Positions 19,524 to 29,044 of a DNA stretch of 64,000 nt are shown in pieces (position 1 is the first letter of the stretch; each line of letters begins with the position of its first letter). The notes beneath the pieces were generated by a model that ran no database searches, was not told the origin of the DNA, and was given only the letters and a program-made list of their open reading frames with translations. The translations under genes were made by a program, and so were the position numbers. The stretch comes from Kolteria novifilia. GTDB lineage: Bacteria; Planctomycetota; Planctomycetia; Kolteriales; Kolteriaceae. The stretch lies in NCBI GenBank assembly GCA_007748055.1, contig CP036279.1, forward strand, positions 1,240,001-1,304,000. The letters are read 5' to 3'.

Positions 19524-20507
19524 ATGCGGCGTCGTGGATTTACACTCGTTGAGTTGCTGGTGGTGATCGCCATCATCGGCGTGCTCGTCGCACTGCTGTT
19601 GCCTGCGGTTCAGCAGGCGAGAGAAGCGGCGCGTCGAGCCCAGTGCACCAACAACCTGAAACAGTTGGGGCTGGCCCTCCATAACTACCAGCAAGCTCAC
19701 TTGCGTTTTCCGCCCCACCAAATTTGGGGGCTCAATTCCGATCCGCTGGCGTCGGGGTGTGCTCCCAACTGCGGGACCGGCATCGGTCATCTGGCCTTGA
19801 TGCTTCCGTACATGGATGAAACCAACGTCTACGACCAGATCAATTTCGAACGCAACTTTAAGAGCGGCGTTCAAAGTACCGCTCGCGGCAACCAGATCGA
19901 TACGTTTCTCTGTGGTTCGGACTTCGGATCGCGAAGTTTTCGGACCGGAACTCCCCCGGAAGGAACTTCCAACTACGGCATGATGACCGGAACGTCGATG
20001 CGGTCGGTGGAGCCATGCGACACCCCCTACGATCGGTTCACCTGCACACGCGCGAACGACGCCAATGGCTTCGGGTGGTTCTTCGGGTTGTCGATCGCCG
20101 AAATCACCGATGGGACCAGTAAGACGATCGCCATGGGGGAGTTCTCGCGGGCACGTCCCTACACGTACGTCTCCGGCTCGACCCCCTGCTATGATCCCTC
20201 GGACCACACCGTCGGCCTCCAGACGGGTCGGCCTCGAGGTCGACGTTGGATTAGCCCGAAGATTCACGAGGGAGTCTTCCTCAACGCCGTCCGAACGCCA
20301 AATCCTCCCGATCCCGATTGCATCCAGTGGGCCAACACGAACACTGAAGGGGAGCCCGCCGACATGCCCTTGTCGAGTGAGCACGCCGGAGGAGCTAACG
20401 CACTACTGGCCGATGGCGGCGTCGTTTTCATCAGCGACGCGGTCGATTTGGGAGTCTATCAGGCAACGGTGACGATCGCTGGTGGCGACGCCGGGCTTTC
20501 TTTCTGA
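19524..20507 (+). CDS. DUF1559 protein with type IV pilin-like N-terminus (copy 1)
   Basis: 327 residues. ATG 19524 follows GGGGAAAAGGAAC and gives the canonical prepilin start [19 protein letters not shown], whose Gly-Phe junction is cut and methylated by a PilD-type peptidase. The hydrophobic helix continues into [31 protein letters not shown], the DUF1559 signature. The C-terminus carries the H-x9-DG motif ([12 protein letters not shown]). This family exists in tens to hundreds of copies per planctomycete genome and is thought to form surface pilin-like structures. A close paralogue follows 127 bases downstream. Confidence 0.96.
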   Translation: MRRRGFTLVELLVVIAIIGVLVALLLPAVQQAREAARRAQCTNNLKQLGLALHNYQQAHLRFPPHQIWGLNSDPLASGCAPNCGTGIGHLALMLPYMDETNVYDQINFERNFKSGVQSTARGNQIDTFLCGSDFGSRSFRTGTPPEGTSNYGMMTGTSMRSVEPCDTPYDRFTCTRANDANGFGWFFGLSIAEITDGTSKTIAMGEFSRARPYTYVSGSTPCYDPSDHTVGLQTGRPRGRRWISPKIHEGVFLNAVRTPNPPDPDCIQWANTNTEGEPADMPLSSEHAGGANALLADGGVVFISDAVDLGVYQATVTIAGGDAGLSF

Positions 20508-20634
20508 CGTCCGCCTTTCCCTGACGGGTGCGGCGGTGTCGGCAAGAGTTGTCGTTGGGCCATCGAAACGCGGGTTTCAACTCTGGTAAACAACGCTTGG
20601 CATTCTGCCGAGTCTTGAGAAGGGGAAGAGGTCA

Positions 20635-21615
20635 ATGCGCCGCGCATTTACGCTTGTCGAGTTGCTTGTGGTGATCGCCATTATCGGCGTCTTAGTAGGT
20701 CTGCTTCTCCCCGCCGTTCAGCAAGCGAGAGAGGCGGCACGACGAGCTCAGTGCTCAAACAATATGCGTCAGCTAGGCTTGGCTCTCCACAACTACCACC
20801 AGGCCCACCTTCGTTTTCCACCCTACCAAGTCTGGGGAAACAGCGGCGACAACTTCGGCACCTGCACGCCGAACTGTGGGCCTGGCTTCAGTTTCTTCAC
20901 GATGCTTCTCCCGGAGATGGAGAAGGCATCGATCGCCGAGAAGATCGACTACAACCGCAACTACCGGAACGCCGTCCAAAATGAGGCGGGATCGGCCACC
21001 ATCCCTGGCTGGCTCTGCCCGTCAGACAAGGGCTCCCGGAGTTTCACGTCCGGCAACCCCGCCTACGGGACCGCGAACTATGGGATGATGACCGGAACGT
21101 CGATCTATTCCGGATTCATTTGCGATGTCCCTGGATGGGAACGTAAGACCTGCTCCCGAATCGACGACGCCAACGGCTTCGGCTGGGTCTTTGGCCTTTC
21201 TCTCGACGAGATCACCGATGGGGCGAGCAAGACCTTCGCCATGGCGGAGTTCACCCGCGCCCGCCCCTTTACTTACATTTCCGGCTCGATCCCGTGCTAT
21301 GATCCCTCCGACCCCACCATCGGACTGCTCACGGGACGTCGGCGCGGTCGTCGCTGGATGAGCGTCAAGCCTTACGAGGGAGTCTTCCTCAACGCCGTTC
21401 GGACTCCCAATCCTCCCGATCCCGACTGTGTGGTCTGGCCCAACATCTCGACCGAGAGCGAAGAAGCCGACATGCCCGCCTCCAGCGAGCATCCCGGGGG
21501 AGCCAACCATCTTCTCGCCGACGGCGCCGTGCAGTTCGTCAGCGATAGCGTCGACCTTGACCTCTACCAGGGGACGGTGACGATCTCCGGGTCCGATCAA
21601 GGAGTGCAATTCTAA
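20635..21615 (+). CDS. DUF1559 protein with type IV pilin-like N-terminus (copy 2)
   Basis: 326 residues, preceded by GAAGGGGAAGAGG. Same architecture as the neighbour: prepilin peptidase site [18 protein letters not shown] (Ala in place of Gly at the -1 position, which is unusual but common in this family), [20 protein letters not shown], and a C-terminal H-x9-DG motif (HPGGANHLLADG). The two proteins align along their whole length with similar Cys spacing (SDxGSRSF, SIPCYDPSD), so this is a recent-to-moderate tandem duplication. Confidence 0.96.
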   Translation: MRRAFTLVELLVVIAIIGVLVGLLLPAVQQAREAARRAQCSNNMRQLGLALHNYHQAHLRFPPYQVWGNSGDNFGTCTPNCGPGFSFFTMLLPEMEKASIAEKIDYNRNYRNAVQNEAGSATIPGWLCPSDKGSRSFTSGNPAYGTANYGMMTGTSIYSGFICDVPGWERKTCSRIDDANGFGWVFGLSLDEITDGASKTFAMAEFTRARPFTYISGSIPCYDPSDPTIGLLTGRRRGRRWMSVKPYEGVFLNAVRTPNPPDPDCVVWPNISTESEEADMPASSEHPGGANHLLADGAVQFVSDSVDLDLYQGTVTISGSDQGVQF

Positions 21616-21677
21616 TCGCGGGCGATCTTCGCTCGTCATGCCCGTTTCGATTCCGTGTCGTGGAAGGAGTTTCGCCA

Positions 21678-22076
21678 ATGCGACGAGCGGTCGCTTTGTT
21701 GCCGTTGTTGTGTTCCCTCGTGCTCGGTTGCGGTAGTTCATCGCCGACCAATACGCACGTACCAACCCCTCAAGAGCCTTGGCCGGAGTTGAAGGCCCTC
21801 AACGAGATGGTCCTGACCTACGCGCCGATGATCCTGCAAGGCAGCGGCGACGGCGGCGCTCGCAAGAGCAAGACGAAGATCGAGGAGGTCGCCAAGGCCT
21901 TTCTCGACAACCCGGTTCCCGACTGGTACCAGCAACATGCTGGCGAGAAGGTCGAGGTCGTCAAGAAGAACACTCAGAACTTCCTGTCCGCCCTCGAGGG
22001 TACCGACAACGCCAAGCTCAAGGACGACACCCGAACGCTGGCGATGTCGATCGTTCACATTCCCATGCTGGACTAA
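21678..22076 (+). CDS. Small lipoprotein, unknown function
   Basis: 132 residues. ATG 21678 follows AAGGAG at 8 bases; the GTG at 21660 lies upstream of that site. The N-terminus is a lipoprotein leader (AVALLPLLCSLVLGC), with the LVLGC lipobox at Cys 18 or so, then a Ser/Thr/Pro linker and a mostly helical, charged domain of about 100 residues. It follows the two DUF1559 genes after 62 bases on the same strand. Small lipoproteins in this position are frequent beside planctomycete DUF1559 genes, so a role in the same surface structure is a fair guess. Confidence 0.85.
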   Translation: MRRAVALLPLLCSLVLGCGSSSPTNTHVPTPQEPWPELKALNEMVLTYAPMILQGSGDGGARKSKTKIEEVAKAFLDNPVPDWYQQHAGEKVEVVKKNTQNFLSALEGTDNAKLKDDTRTLAMSIVHIPMLD

Positions 22077-22183
22077 TTCACTGGTCCATCAAAGTCTTGG
22101 GGGGCCACTGGCCGCTTGTCAACCAGTGTCAAAGGGTTGGGGTGGCGCCAACACCAACTTCAAGTTGGAACAGAGCACAAGGC

Positions 22184-23353
22184 ATGGCGAATCTCTTCGC
22201 GGCGAGTCCTCGTCATGGCCGGCTTCCCTTCGGCGTCGTCGTTGGTCTCGCCACGCTAGCGGTGGTGATGCTCGTCGGCGTGGTCATCCTCTGGCCGATG
22301 GACGGGCCGGGGAGGACACAAGCCAATCGTGACGAGCGACGCTCCTCCACGCACCTCTCCATCGAGGACTTCGCGGGGGACGCGTCGTGCAAAGCGTGCC
22401 ACGCGCGCGAGTTCGAAGCCCATCGGCAATCGGGCCATGCGTCCACCCTCCTGCCCATGCCCGCGAGCGATCTCGCCCAGCGATTGAGCGGCAACGCCGT
22501 GCGCGACCCGCAGCGCGGCTACGCCTACGACTTCACGCTCGTCGATGGGACCTTCACCGTCACCATCCCGGAGTTCTTCGGCGCCGAGGGCCTCGCCGTC
22601 GACTGGCTCCTCGGCTCGGGGATTCACGCTCAGACCCCGGTCTCCCTCTCCCGCCAGTTCGGCACCGGGCTCGAGCACCGCATGACGTGGTATGCCGAGT
22701 CCGACGCGATGGGAGTGACGCCGGGCCAGCAACTCTATCGCTCCGAGGATGTCTCGCAGCCCGCGGAGTACTTCGGCCGCGTCTTCACCTGGAAGGAGAT
22801 GTGCGACTGTCTCGGTTGTCACGCGACCTTCCTGCCCGAAGATCGAGAATTGACGCCCGAGACGATCATCGCCAACATCGGCTGTGAACGCTGCCATGGC
22901 CCCAGCCGGGCCCACGTTGACGCCGCGCGGCGGGGAAAGGCCTTCGAGGCGCCGACCCCGATTCGCTTTCCGGACGCCGAGACGCTGGTTGACGGCTGCG
23001 CCGAGTGCCATCGGGGGGAGAAGGATGTGCTTGGCGACGCGGCCGCGCTGAAGAACGTTCGCTTTCAGCCCTTCGGCCTCAAGCGGAGCGAGTGCTTTCA
23101 GAAGACGCCGGGCGGAATTTCCTGTAGCGCCTGTCACGACCCGCACGGACCGGTTTCGACCGACCGTGTCGTCTACAACCGCGTCTGCATGAACTGTCAT
23201 GAGCCCGACACCACCAAGGGGTGTCCCAAGGTCCCCGTCGGCGACTGTGTCTCCTGCCATTTGCCGCCCGTCGAGATTCACCCCGGGCTGACCTTTCACG
23301 ATCACTGGATCCGGGTTCGCAACGACGAAACGGACGCCAAAACGATAAAGTAG
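22184..23353 (+). CDS. Membrane-anchored multihaem cytochrome c (seven CXXCH)
   Basis: 389 residues from ATG 22184; the longer frame upstream overlaps the lipoprotein gene and has no character of its own. One N-terminal transmembrane anchor (GVVVGLATLAVVMLVGVVILW) leads into a periplasmic domain with seven haem sites: CKACH near residue 69, CLGCH 209, CERCH 235, CAECH 273, CSACH 314, CMNCH 335 and CVSCH 355. The last site is followed by a Pro-rich HLPPVEIHPGLTFHDHWI, typical of cytochrome c554/NrfB-like multihaem proteins. It should carry electrons in the periplasm; no oxidase or reductase partner is encoded here. The ribosome site is weak (AAGGC). Confidence 0.9.
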   Translation: MANLFAASPRHGRLPFGVVVGLATLAVVMLVGVVILWPMDGPGRTQANRDERRSSTHLSIEDFAGDASCKACHAREFEAHRQSGHASTLLPMPASDLAQRLSGNAVRDPQRGYAYDFTLVDGTFTVTIPEFFGAEGLAVDWLLGSGIHAQTPVSLSRQFGTGLEHRMTWYAESDAMGVTPGQQLYRSEDVSQPAEYFGRVFTWKEMCDCLGCHATFLPEDRELTPETIIANIGCERCHGPSRAHVDAARRGKAFEAPTPIRFPDAETLVDGCAECHRGEKDVLGDAAALKNVRFQPFGLKRSECFQKTPGGISCSACHDPHGPVSTDRVVYNRVCMNCHEPDTTKGCPKVPVGDCVSCHLPPVEIHPGLTFHDHWIRVRNDETDAKTIK

Positions 23354-23388
23354 TGTCGTTCGAACTTTCCGAATTCAGGACCTTCACG

Positions 23389-24096
23389 ATGCGAACGTTC
23401 TTGTGGTTCCTGCTGGCCGCGACGGTGCTGGTCTCCCCGATCATCGCTCAAGAGACCGCCGCGCCCGTCACCCGCCAGAGCGTCAAGCCGGGGATCAACA
23501 AACCCTTCCTCGATCCAAAGCTCGAAGTCGAGGAGTGGATCGAACGATTCGAGGTCGAGAGTCGCGAGATCGTCCAAGCGAAGGACGAGATCCTCAAGGA
23601 GCTGAACTTGTCGCCCGGCCAGCGGATCGGGGACATCGGTGCCGGGACGGGGCTCTTCGTCGCGCCCTTCTCCCGAGCGGTGGGCGAGAAGGGATGGGTC
23701 TACGCGGTCGATATCGTCCCCCGGTTCGTCGAACGCTACGGCAAGATCATCGACATCCTCCATCTCCAGAACGTGACGCCGGTGCTCTGCGGTCAGGACG
23801 ACGTTCGGCTGCCTCCCGGTTCGATTGACGTCGCGTTCGTGTGCGATGTCTACCACCACTTCGAGTATCCCGATCAGTCGCTCGCCTCGATTCACGAAGC
23901 GCTCGTTCCGGGCGGCAAGCTCGTGGTGATCGACTTCGAGCGGATCCCCGGCAAATCGCGCGAGTGGCTCCTCGGTCACGTCCGCGCCGGCAAGGAAGTC
24001 TTCCGTGAGGAAGTCGAGAAGGCCGGCTTTCACTTCGTCAAGGAAGCGTCGATCCCGACATTCGAGGAGAACTACTACCTGGTCTTCGAGCGGTAG
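23389..24096 (+). CDS. Exported SAM-dependent methyltransferase-fold protein
   Basis: 235 residues. ATG 23389 (AGGA 8 bases before) starts a signal peptide: FLWFLLAATVLVSPIIAQ, then ETAAP. The rest is a class I methyltransferase fold: motif I IGDIGAGTGLFVAPF, VYAVDIVPRFVERY, FVCDVYHHFEYPDQ and GGKLVVIDFERIPGKSREW. All S-adenosylmethionine contacts look intact, yet the protein should be exported, where SAM is not known to be available. Leader-bearing members of this family are recurrent in planctomycetes. It starts 35 bases after the cytochrome stop and is probably co-transcribed. Confidence 0.88.
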   Translation: MRTFLWFLLAATVLVSPIIAQETAAPVTRQSVKPGINKPFLDPKLEVEEWIERFEVESREIVQAKDEILKELNLSPGQRIGDIGAGTGLFVAPFSRAVGEKGWVYAVDIVPRFVERYGKIIDILHLQNVTPVLCGQDDVRLPPGSIDVAFVCDVYHHFEYPDQSLASIHEALVPGGKLVVIDFERIPGKSREWLLGHVRAGKEVFREEVEKAGFHFVKEASIPTFEENYYLVFER

Positions 24097-24465
24097 GAGC
24101 CAACGTAAGCTCCGGGGGCCAGCTTCTCGTTCTCGCTGGAACCGATGGCTGTTCCTTGGTTGATGCGCTCACGTCACGAAGCACTGCGATCCTCGCATCG
24201 GTCGATGAACGGCTGGCTTGGACGAACGGACTTCCAACGGTCCCGTTCGGCTTGCTCAGAATCGCTCGAAAATTTTCGTCGGCCGATGTCCTCCGTTCCC
24301 GTCGCCAGCAGGTGGAAGTGACGAAGGCCAATCAGAACCGAACGAACCTCGCGGCAAGTGGATCCCAAACGACGGATCACCGTCACCGGTGCGCCCGTAC
24401 GTTTGTTCGTTTGGCACGAACGCGGATCCGTGACTTCGAGGAACGTTCGTATCGGGAGACGGGAC
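24097..24465. other. Spacer of about 370 bp, nothing recognised
   Basis: No supported gene. Frames crossing it lack ribosome sites and codon character. GGGAGACGGG at its end serves the next gene. Confidence 0.4.
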
Positions 24466-24993
24466 ATGTCTTGTGGATGTGGTCACGAATCAAGCGATCC
24501 GATGATTCATCAGTTCGACCTCGCGGCTTTGACTTCGCTCCAAGCGAGTGCCGCCGCCGAGATGACCCAGGAGTTCAGCACGCAGCAGATCTGGCTGATC
24601 GAGGGGCAACCGACGGTCGCGACAGGAACTGCGGATGGGAAGAAGGGATGCGTCACGGTTCCCATCTTTGGCATTCCCTTGAAACTCTGTTGGGAGATCA
24701 GAGAAGTCGATCCATTCCCGCCGGAAGTCTCCATCCGGGTGCGGTTCAGCGTGAGCCACAATGGCTCGGAATACTTCTCGGTCATCCTGCTCATGAAATG
24801 CGAGGACGTGCTCAATCCGTCGACCTGCTCGGTGACGGTGGAGAGTGAGAACGTGCTCATGGAAGCCTATCGACCGAGCTGCAACTGGTCGTGTCTGCGG
24901 AGATGCGCGCCGGGATGCATTCGTTGTGGCACCAATTACTGGTGCTGGGCGGCGTGCGCGGGAGCATGTGTACTTCGCTGCTGCCGTGTTTAG
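24466..24993 (+). CDS. Unrecognised protein with Cys-dense C-terminus
   Basis: 175 residues; ATG 24466 preceded by GGGAGACGGG. The N-terminus is short and Cys/Gly-bearing (MSCGCGHESSD). Residues 15-140 look like an all-beta domain with a few Cys. The last 35 residues contain ten Cys (SCNWSCLRRCAPGCIRC, then GTNYWCWAACAGACVLRCC), alternating with Trp, Arg and small residues. There is no signal peptide, and I recognise no family. Dense Cys could bind metal, form disulfides, or be a modified-peptide core; no modification enzyme is next to it. The stop codon TAG is formed by the outer TAG of a MITE-like repeat, so the original C-terminus may have differed. Confidence 0.7.
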   Translation: MSCGCGHESSDPMIHQFDLAALTSLQASAAAEMTQEFSTQQIWLIEGQPTVATGTADGKKGCVTVPIFGIPLKLCWEIREVDPFPPEVSIRVRFSVSHNGSEYFSVILLMKCEDVLNPSTCSVTVESENVLMEAYRPSCNWSCLRRCAPGCIRCGTNYWCWAACAGACVLRCCRV

Positions 24994-25155
24994 CAGCGGG
25001 TGGATCGACTCGCTGAAGGCTAAGGACGGCTCTCGTGACCAATCTCGGCGTTGAAACAATTCGGCGAGTTCGCGGATTCGCCTGCGTTTCCTCTCCTTGA
25101 TCTTGGCCAACATTGATCGTTCTCGCGTTGGCCCACTTGAACCAACGGACTGCTA
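24991..25155. mobile_element. MITE-like element, family B (copy B1)
   Basis: 165 bp bounded by TA on both sides with imperfect inverted ends (TAGCAGCGGGTGGATC at left; ACCAACGGACTGCTA at right). Read on the minus strand it aligns with the element at 43048-43213: the shared pieces include GTTGACC/GTTGGCCAAGATCAAGG and AAACGCAGGCGAATCCG. It encodes nothing. Its left TAG is the stop codon of the Cys-rich gene. Confidence 0.8.
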
Positions 25156-25849
25156 GCGGGTCTCAGATAGACAACGCTCGACGTTGGCGACCGGAGCGGC
25201 GGTTACTCAGATCGATGTCCAACTGGGGCACGGGGTAGCATCTCGCTGCTTTCTCAGGGAACCGATGTTCGCCGTCGCGGTAGGGAAGGACAAGGGTCAA
25301 TCCGGCCCGGGTCCACTTGCCGCGACGGAGCGTTCCGGAGAGGGAGTGTCGTTGCGAGCAGGTCTCATCGGTACTCCCTTTCCCGTCCACCTTCCCCTAC
25401 TATTTGGGTCGATGGACCCGTTCTCCTACCGCGATCCACGCACCGCGCCACCGAAGTTTGTTACGTCCCGCCGAGATTTGATTTGTGATCGAACGCCAGC
25501 CTGTTGACCTCAACCGCGGGGAGTTTTCGGCTCATCCTCCGCCCGCCTCGCGACCCTGGCTGCATCATTTTCGCATTGCAGGATGCGTCGGGGGCGTTAG
25601 GTTGGAGTGGTGGGAGTCGTCTCTAAGCGCGATTCCGCCACGCCGAGAGTCCATCATCATTTCGTGCACAACGTTCACGAACCCTAGAAGTCTGATGGAT
25701 GGACCGCGAATTCGGCCAAAGCGTTGACCGGAAGCGGTTCTTCTTCGCTTGTGAGATGCCAGCGGCCGATGAGTTGACTCGAAGGCCTACCCCGGCGGGA
25801 AGGATCACCGCCGGACGACCAAGACACGCGTTCGATGAGGACCCCCGGT
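25156..25849. other. Gene-free stretch of about 690 bp
   Basis: No convincing coding frame, RNA gene or repeat beyond the MITE at its left edge. It precedes the large surface-protein gene and may hold its promoter. Confidence 0.4.
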
Positions 25850-28237
25850 ATGCCACTCCCTTCGCCTTCCGCCTGGCGCACGCCCTGGTCGCGTCTGCGA
25901 CGATTCCTCGGGCCGACATCATCCAAGGACCGCACGGGTCGTGAGCCTCGGGTCGAGTCGTTGGAGGAACGGGCCGTCCCGGCGACCTTCACCCTTGCCG
26001 ACGGTGTCGGGGCCCAGCAAGAGTTTGTTCGCAACGTCTCGGCCGTGGTGACCTACGAGCACGATGTTTCCGGCGATGGCGTGGCCGAGTTGGCGTGGTT
26101 CTTCGACGATGGTCTCACCGGCGGCACGCCGATGATTGAGCCCTTCGAGTATGGGCCCGCGGGGTCCAAGCCGATCGTCGGTGACTGGGATGGTGACGGG
26201 GTCGAGACGATCGGAGCCGTCTACTCGGGCATGGATCTCGACGGCGATGGTGTGGCCGGCTTGGCCTTCTTCCTTCGCAATTCCAACACGCCGGGCGCTC
26301 CCGACATCGCCCCCTTCGAGTACGGATCGGCCGACTGGGCCGCGATGGTCGGCGACTGGGACGGCGACGGCATCGACACGATCGCGGTCGTCGAACGCGG
26401 CGTCGATTTTAGCGGCAATGGCAACCTGACACTGGGATGGTACGTCCGCAACGAGATCGGACCGGGTGCTCCCGACATCACCCCGTTCGAGTATGGCTGC
26501 GCCGACGGCAACGCCGTGGTGGGAGACTGGGACGGCGATGGCCGCGACAGCATCGGGGTGGTGACCTTCAACGCCGACATCAATCGGGACGGCCTCTACG
26601 GGCTTGGATGGCAGTTGCGAAACAGCGTCTCCGGCGGCGTGCCCGACATCGGCCCCTTCGAGTTCGGACGTCGCTCCTTCACCGAGGTCGTCGGCGACTG
26701 GAACGGCGATGGCATCGACGGGATCGGCGGCGTCTCCACCGACGGCACCTGGTTCCTACGCAACACCCTCTCGACGGGCGAGGCCGAACTGCCCACGTTC
26801 AACTATGGCGATGGTCCGGCGATCCCGCTGGTCGATACCGTCGACGTCGTGATCCCCTCCGCTCCGGACATCACCGCGATCGTCGAGGACACCGGCATCT
26901 CCGATAGCGACGGCATCACCAACGACCCCACCCCCATCGTCATTGGCGTCGCCGATCCGGGAAGCCCCGTGCAGCTCCTGCTCGACGAGACGTTTCTCGC
27001 GGAGACCGTCGCCGACGCGAACGGGGATTGGAGCATCGATCTCGGCAATAGTCCGATCGCCGACGGCACGTACACCCTCACCGCCCAGGCGTCGCCGCTG
27101 ATCCTCGACGCCTTCCCACGATCGGCCGTCTTCCCGATCACGATCGACACCGTCGCTCCCGACGCCCCCGCGATCAACGGGATCGCCGACGACGATGGCG
27201 ATTCGGGCTTCGACGGCATCACCACCGACCAGACGTTGATCATCTTCGGCAACACCGAGCTCGACACCCGTGTCGAGGTGCTGCTCGACGGCGTGCTGCT
27301 TGGGCTCGCCCAAGTCGATGAAGCCGGGACGTGGTCGTTCGACAACACGGCGCTGGCGCTCGAGCCGGACGACTATCTCTTGTCGGCCCGAGCGATCGAC
27401 CTGGCCGGCAATGTCTCCGCGGAGTCGCAGCCCTTCGCGGTCACTGTGGTTGACCCGACCCCGGTGCCACCTCCCCCGGCCCCCCCGGTGGTTCCTCCGG
27501 TGGTCCCTCCCTCGCCTCCGGTCGTTCCTCCTTCTCCGCCGGTGGTGCCGCCGTCGCCTCCCGTGGTGCCCCCGTCACCGCCGACGCTTCCCACGCCGTT
27601 GATCGAGGACTACTTGGTCGACACGGGATTCGACCCTGGTGATCGGGTCACCAGCGATACTTCGGGCGAGCTCACCGGCATCGCGGAACCTGGGGCGACG
27701 GTCGAGATCTTCTTCGACGGCTTTTCGCAGGGAACGACGATCGCCGACACGGGAGGATTCTGGACGTTCGACAGCTTCAGCATTCTGCCCGAGGGGGATC
27801 ACATCTTCACCGCCCAGCAATCGAACACGCTCGGAACCTCCGCGATGTCGCCGGACTTCATCGTCAAGTTCGACACGACGATGCCGGTGGTCGAATCGTT
27901 CACTCGTTTCAACCCGCTGAGCGAGGACACCACCGTCAACACCTTGGTCTTCCGGGCAGCGTTCTCGGAAACGGTGATCGGGGTCGATCCTTCGCTGTTC
28001 GTTGTCACCGGAACGACCGCGACGGTGGTGAACGTCGTCGAGGTCATTGGCAGCGACGGCATGATCTACGAACTGACGGTGACGGGCGGAGACTTGGCGA
28101 CGGTCGACGGCATCGTTGGCATCGACTTGGCGAATATCTCGCTCGTGTTGGACGTGGCGGGCAACCCGCTGGACCTGACCGAACCGACGCTCGACGAGAC
28201 CTACGATCACCAGTTCACCATCAGCATCGGCGCGTAG
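25850..28237 (+). CDS. Large surface protein: LExRxxPA N-terminus, FG-GAP-like and Ig-like repeats
   Basis: 795 residues. ATG 25850 has TGAGGA 8 bases upstream; an ATG 15 bases earlier lacks one. The Arg-rich N-terminus ends in LEERAVPATF, the planctomycete LE-(D/E)-R-x-V-P-A motif that occurs just before the mature region of large extracellular proteins and probably replaces a classical leader. About residues 55-340 hold six repeats of roughly 48 residues with VVGDWDGDGIDTIAVV, the Ca-binding Asp-rich loop of FG-GAP/VCBS blades. Two Ig-like modules follow (VSLPGSPVQLLLDE-like and DTRVEVLLDG), then a Pro-rich hinge (PPSPPVVPP repeats, about 540-585) and two more Ig-like domains. A surface adhesin or structural protein is the best guess. 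Confidence 0.85.
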   Translation: MPLPSPSAWRTPWSRLRRFLGPTSSKDRTGREPRVESLEERAVPATFTLADGVGAQQEFVRNVSAVVTYEHDVSGDGVAELAWFFDDGLTGGTPMIEPFEYGPAGSKPIVGDWDGDGVETIGAVYSGMDLDGDGVAGLAFFLRNSNTPGAPDIAPFEYGSADWAAMVGDWDGDGIDTIAVVERGVDFSGNGNLTLGWYVRNEIGPGAPDITPFEYGCADGNAVVGDWDGDGRDSIGVVTFNADINRDGLYGLGWQLRNSVSGGVPDIGPFEFGRRSFTEVVGDWNGDGIDGIGGVSTDGTWFLRNTLSTGEAELPTFNYGDGPAIPLVDTVDVVIPSAPDITAIVEDTGISDSDGITNDPTPIVIGVADPGSPVQLLLDETFLAETVADANGDWSIDLGNSPIADGTYTLTAQASPLILDAFPRSAVFPITIDTVAPDAPAINGIADDDGDSGFDGITTDQTLIIFGNTELDTRVEVLLDGVLLGLAQVDEAGTWSFDNTALALEPDDYLLSARAIDLAGNVSAESQPFAVTVVDPTPVPPPPAPPVVPPVVPPSPPVVPPSPPVVPPSPPVVPPSPPTLPTPLIEDYLVDTGFDPGDRVTSDTSGELTGIAEPGATVEIFFDGFSQGTTIADTGGFWTFDSFSILPEGDHIFTAQQSNTLGTSAMSPDFIVKFDTTMPVVESFTRFNPLSEDTTVNTLVFRAAFSETVIGVDPSLFVVTGTTATVVNVVEVIGSDGMIYELTVTGGDLATVDGIVGIDLANISLVLDVAGNPLDLTEPTLDETYDHQFTISIGA

Positions 28238-28419
28238 GGTGGGGCTTCAAGCGTAGGGCGGGCCAGCGCCTGCCGTGCGCGTCACTAGACGGGATGGAAG
28301 CAGGAAGTGAACCACCGGGGCGCGGAGGGGTAAAGCCCGGGGCGTGATGGCCGAGGATCGTTGCAAGACGTTCGTCACGACGAGCGAGGTCTTTGGTGGC
28401 AGCGTCCGCGTGATATTGC

Positions 28420-28845
28420 ATGAGACATGCCCATGGCAGTTGGGCGGCTTACGCCACCAGCGACGCCGACATGGGTATCGGGATGACCTTGAAGATCGTT
28501 TCGGGCCGCTGGAGTATCGAAGAGCACTTCCACGACGTCAAAGAGGTCTTGGGCGCCGGCCAGCAACAGGTGCGCAATCTGGACTCGAACATCGGCTGCT
28601 GGAACCTGTGCGGTTGGCTCTACGCGATGGTGGAACTGGAGTGCTGGGACGCGCCTGCCGAGCAATTGGTCGACCGTGATGATCGGCCGTGGGACAATCC
28701 CGGTCGTCGGCCATCGCATGCCGATCGCCGGCGCCGGATTGCCCGCGACATGCTACGTGACGCACTATGGGCCGATCTAGCCTCCGGCCCCGACCATCCC
28801 AAGATCCGCCTGCGATTCGAGCACCTCCTCGCCCTGGCCAGCTAG
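28420..28845 (+). pseudogene. C-terminal remnant of a DDE transposase (IS701/IS4-like)
   Basis: The 141-codon frame contains GRWSIEEHFHDVKEVLGAG, the C-terminal Y/W-x2-E-x3-(R/H) region of DDE transposases, and QVRNLDSNIGCWNLCGWLYA, followed by a charged tail. The N-terminal catalytic half is absent and no inverted ends are visible, so it is a decayed insertion sequence. It marks the left edge of the accessory region. Confidence 0.7.
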
Positions 28846-28995
28846 GACGATGGCAGGCCAGAGAGGCTTTTGCCTAAAGTGCAGGAGAAGAGAGCGTCGT
28901 CGAGAATCTGGAACGCGTTGTTCTCGAACGAAGTTAGAGAGGCGAGAACGCCCCCCCTGAGAGAATCCGTCTACGATGACCGGCCCACGCCTTCG

Positions 28996-29044
28996 TGACG
29001 CTGGGCCGTTCGTGGCCGGAAGCGATTCGATCTACCGGTTGCTA
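28996..29044. mobile_element. MITE-like family B end (copy B6, partial)
   Basis: The right end only: 17 bases GGGCCGTTCGTGGCCGG are identical to those in the 43048-43213 element and are followed by an AAGCGATTCGATCTACCGG-type end and TA at 29043-29044. On the minus strand the end reads TAGCAACCGGTAGATCG, close to the end at 39696. The left end is too degraded to place. The TA and next base form the stop codon of the gene at 29042-29755. Confidence 0.6.
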
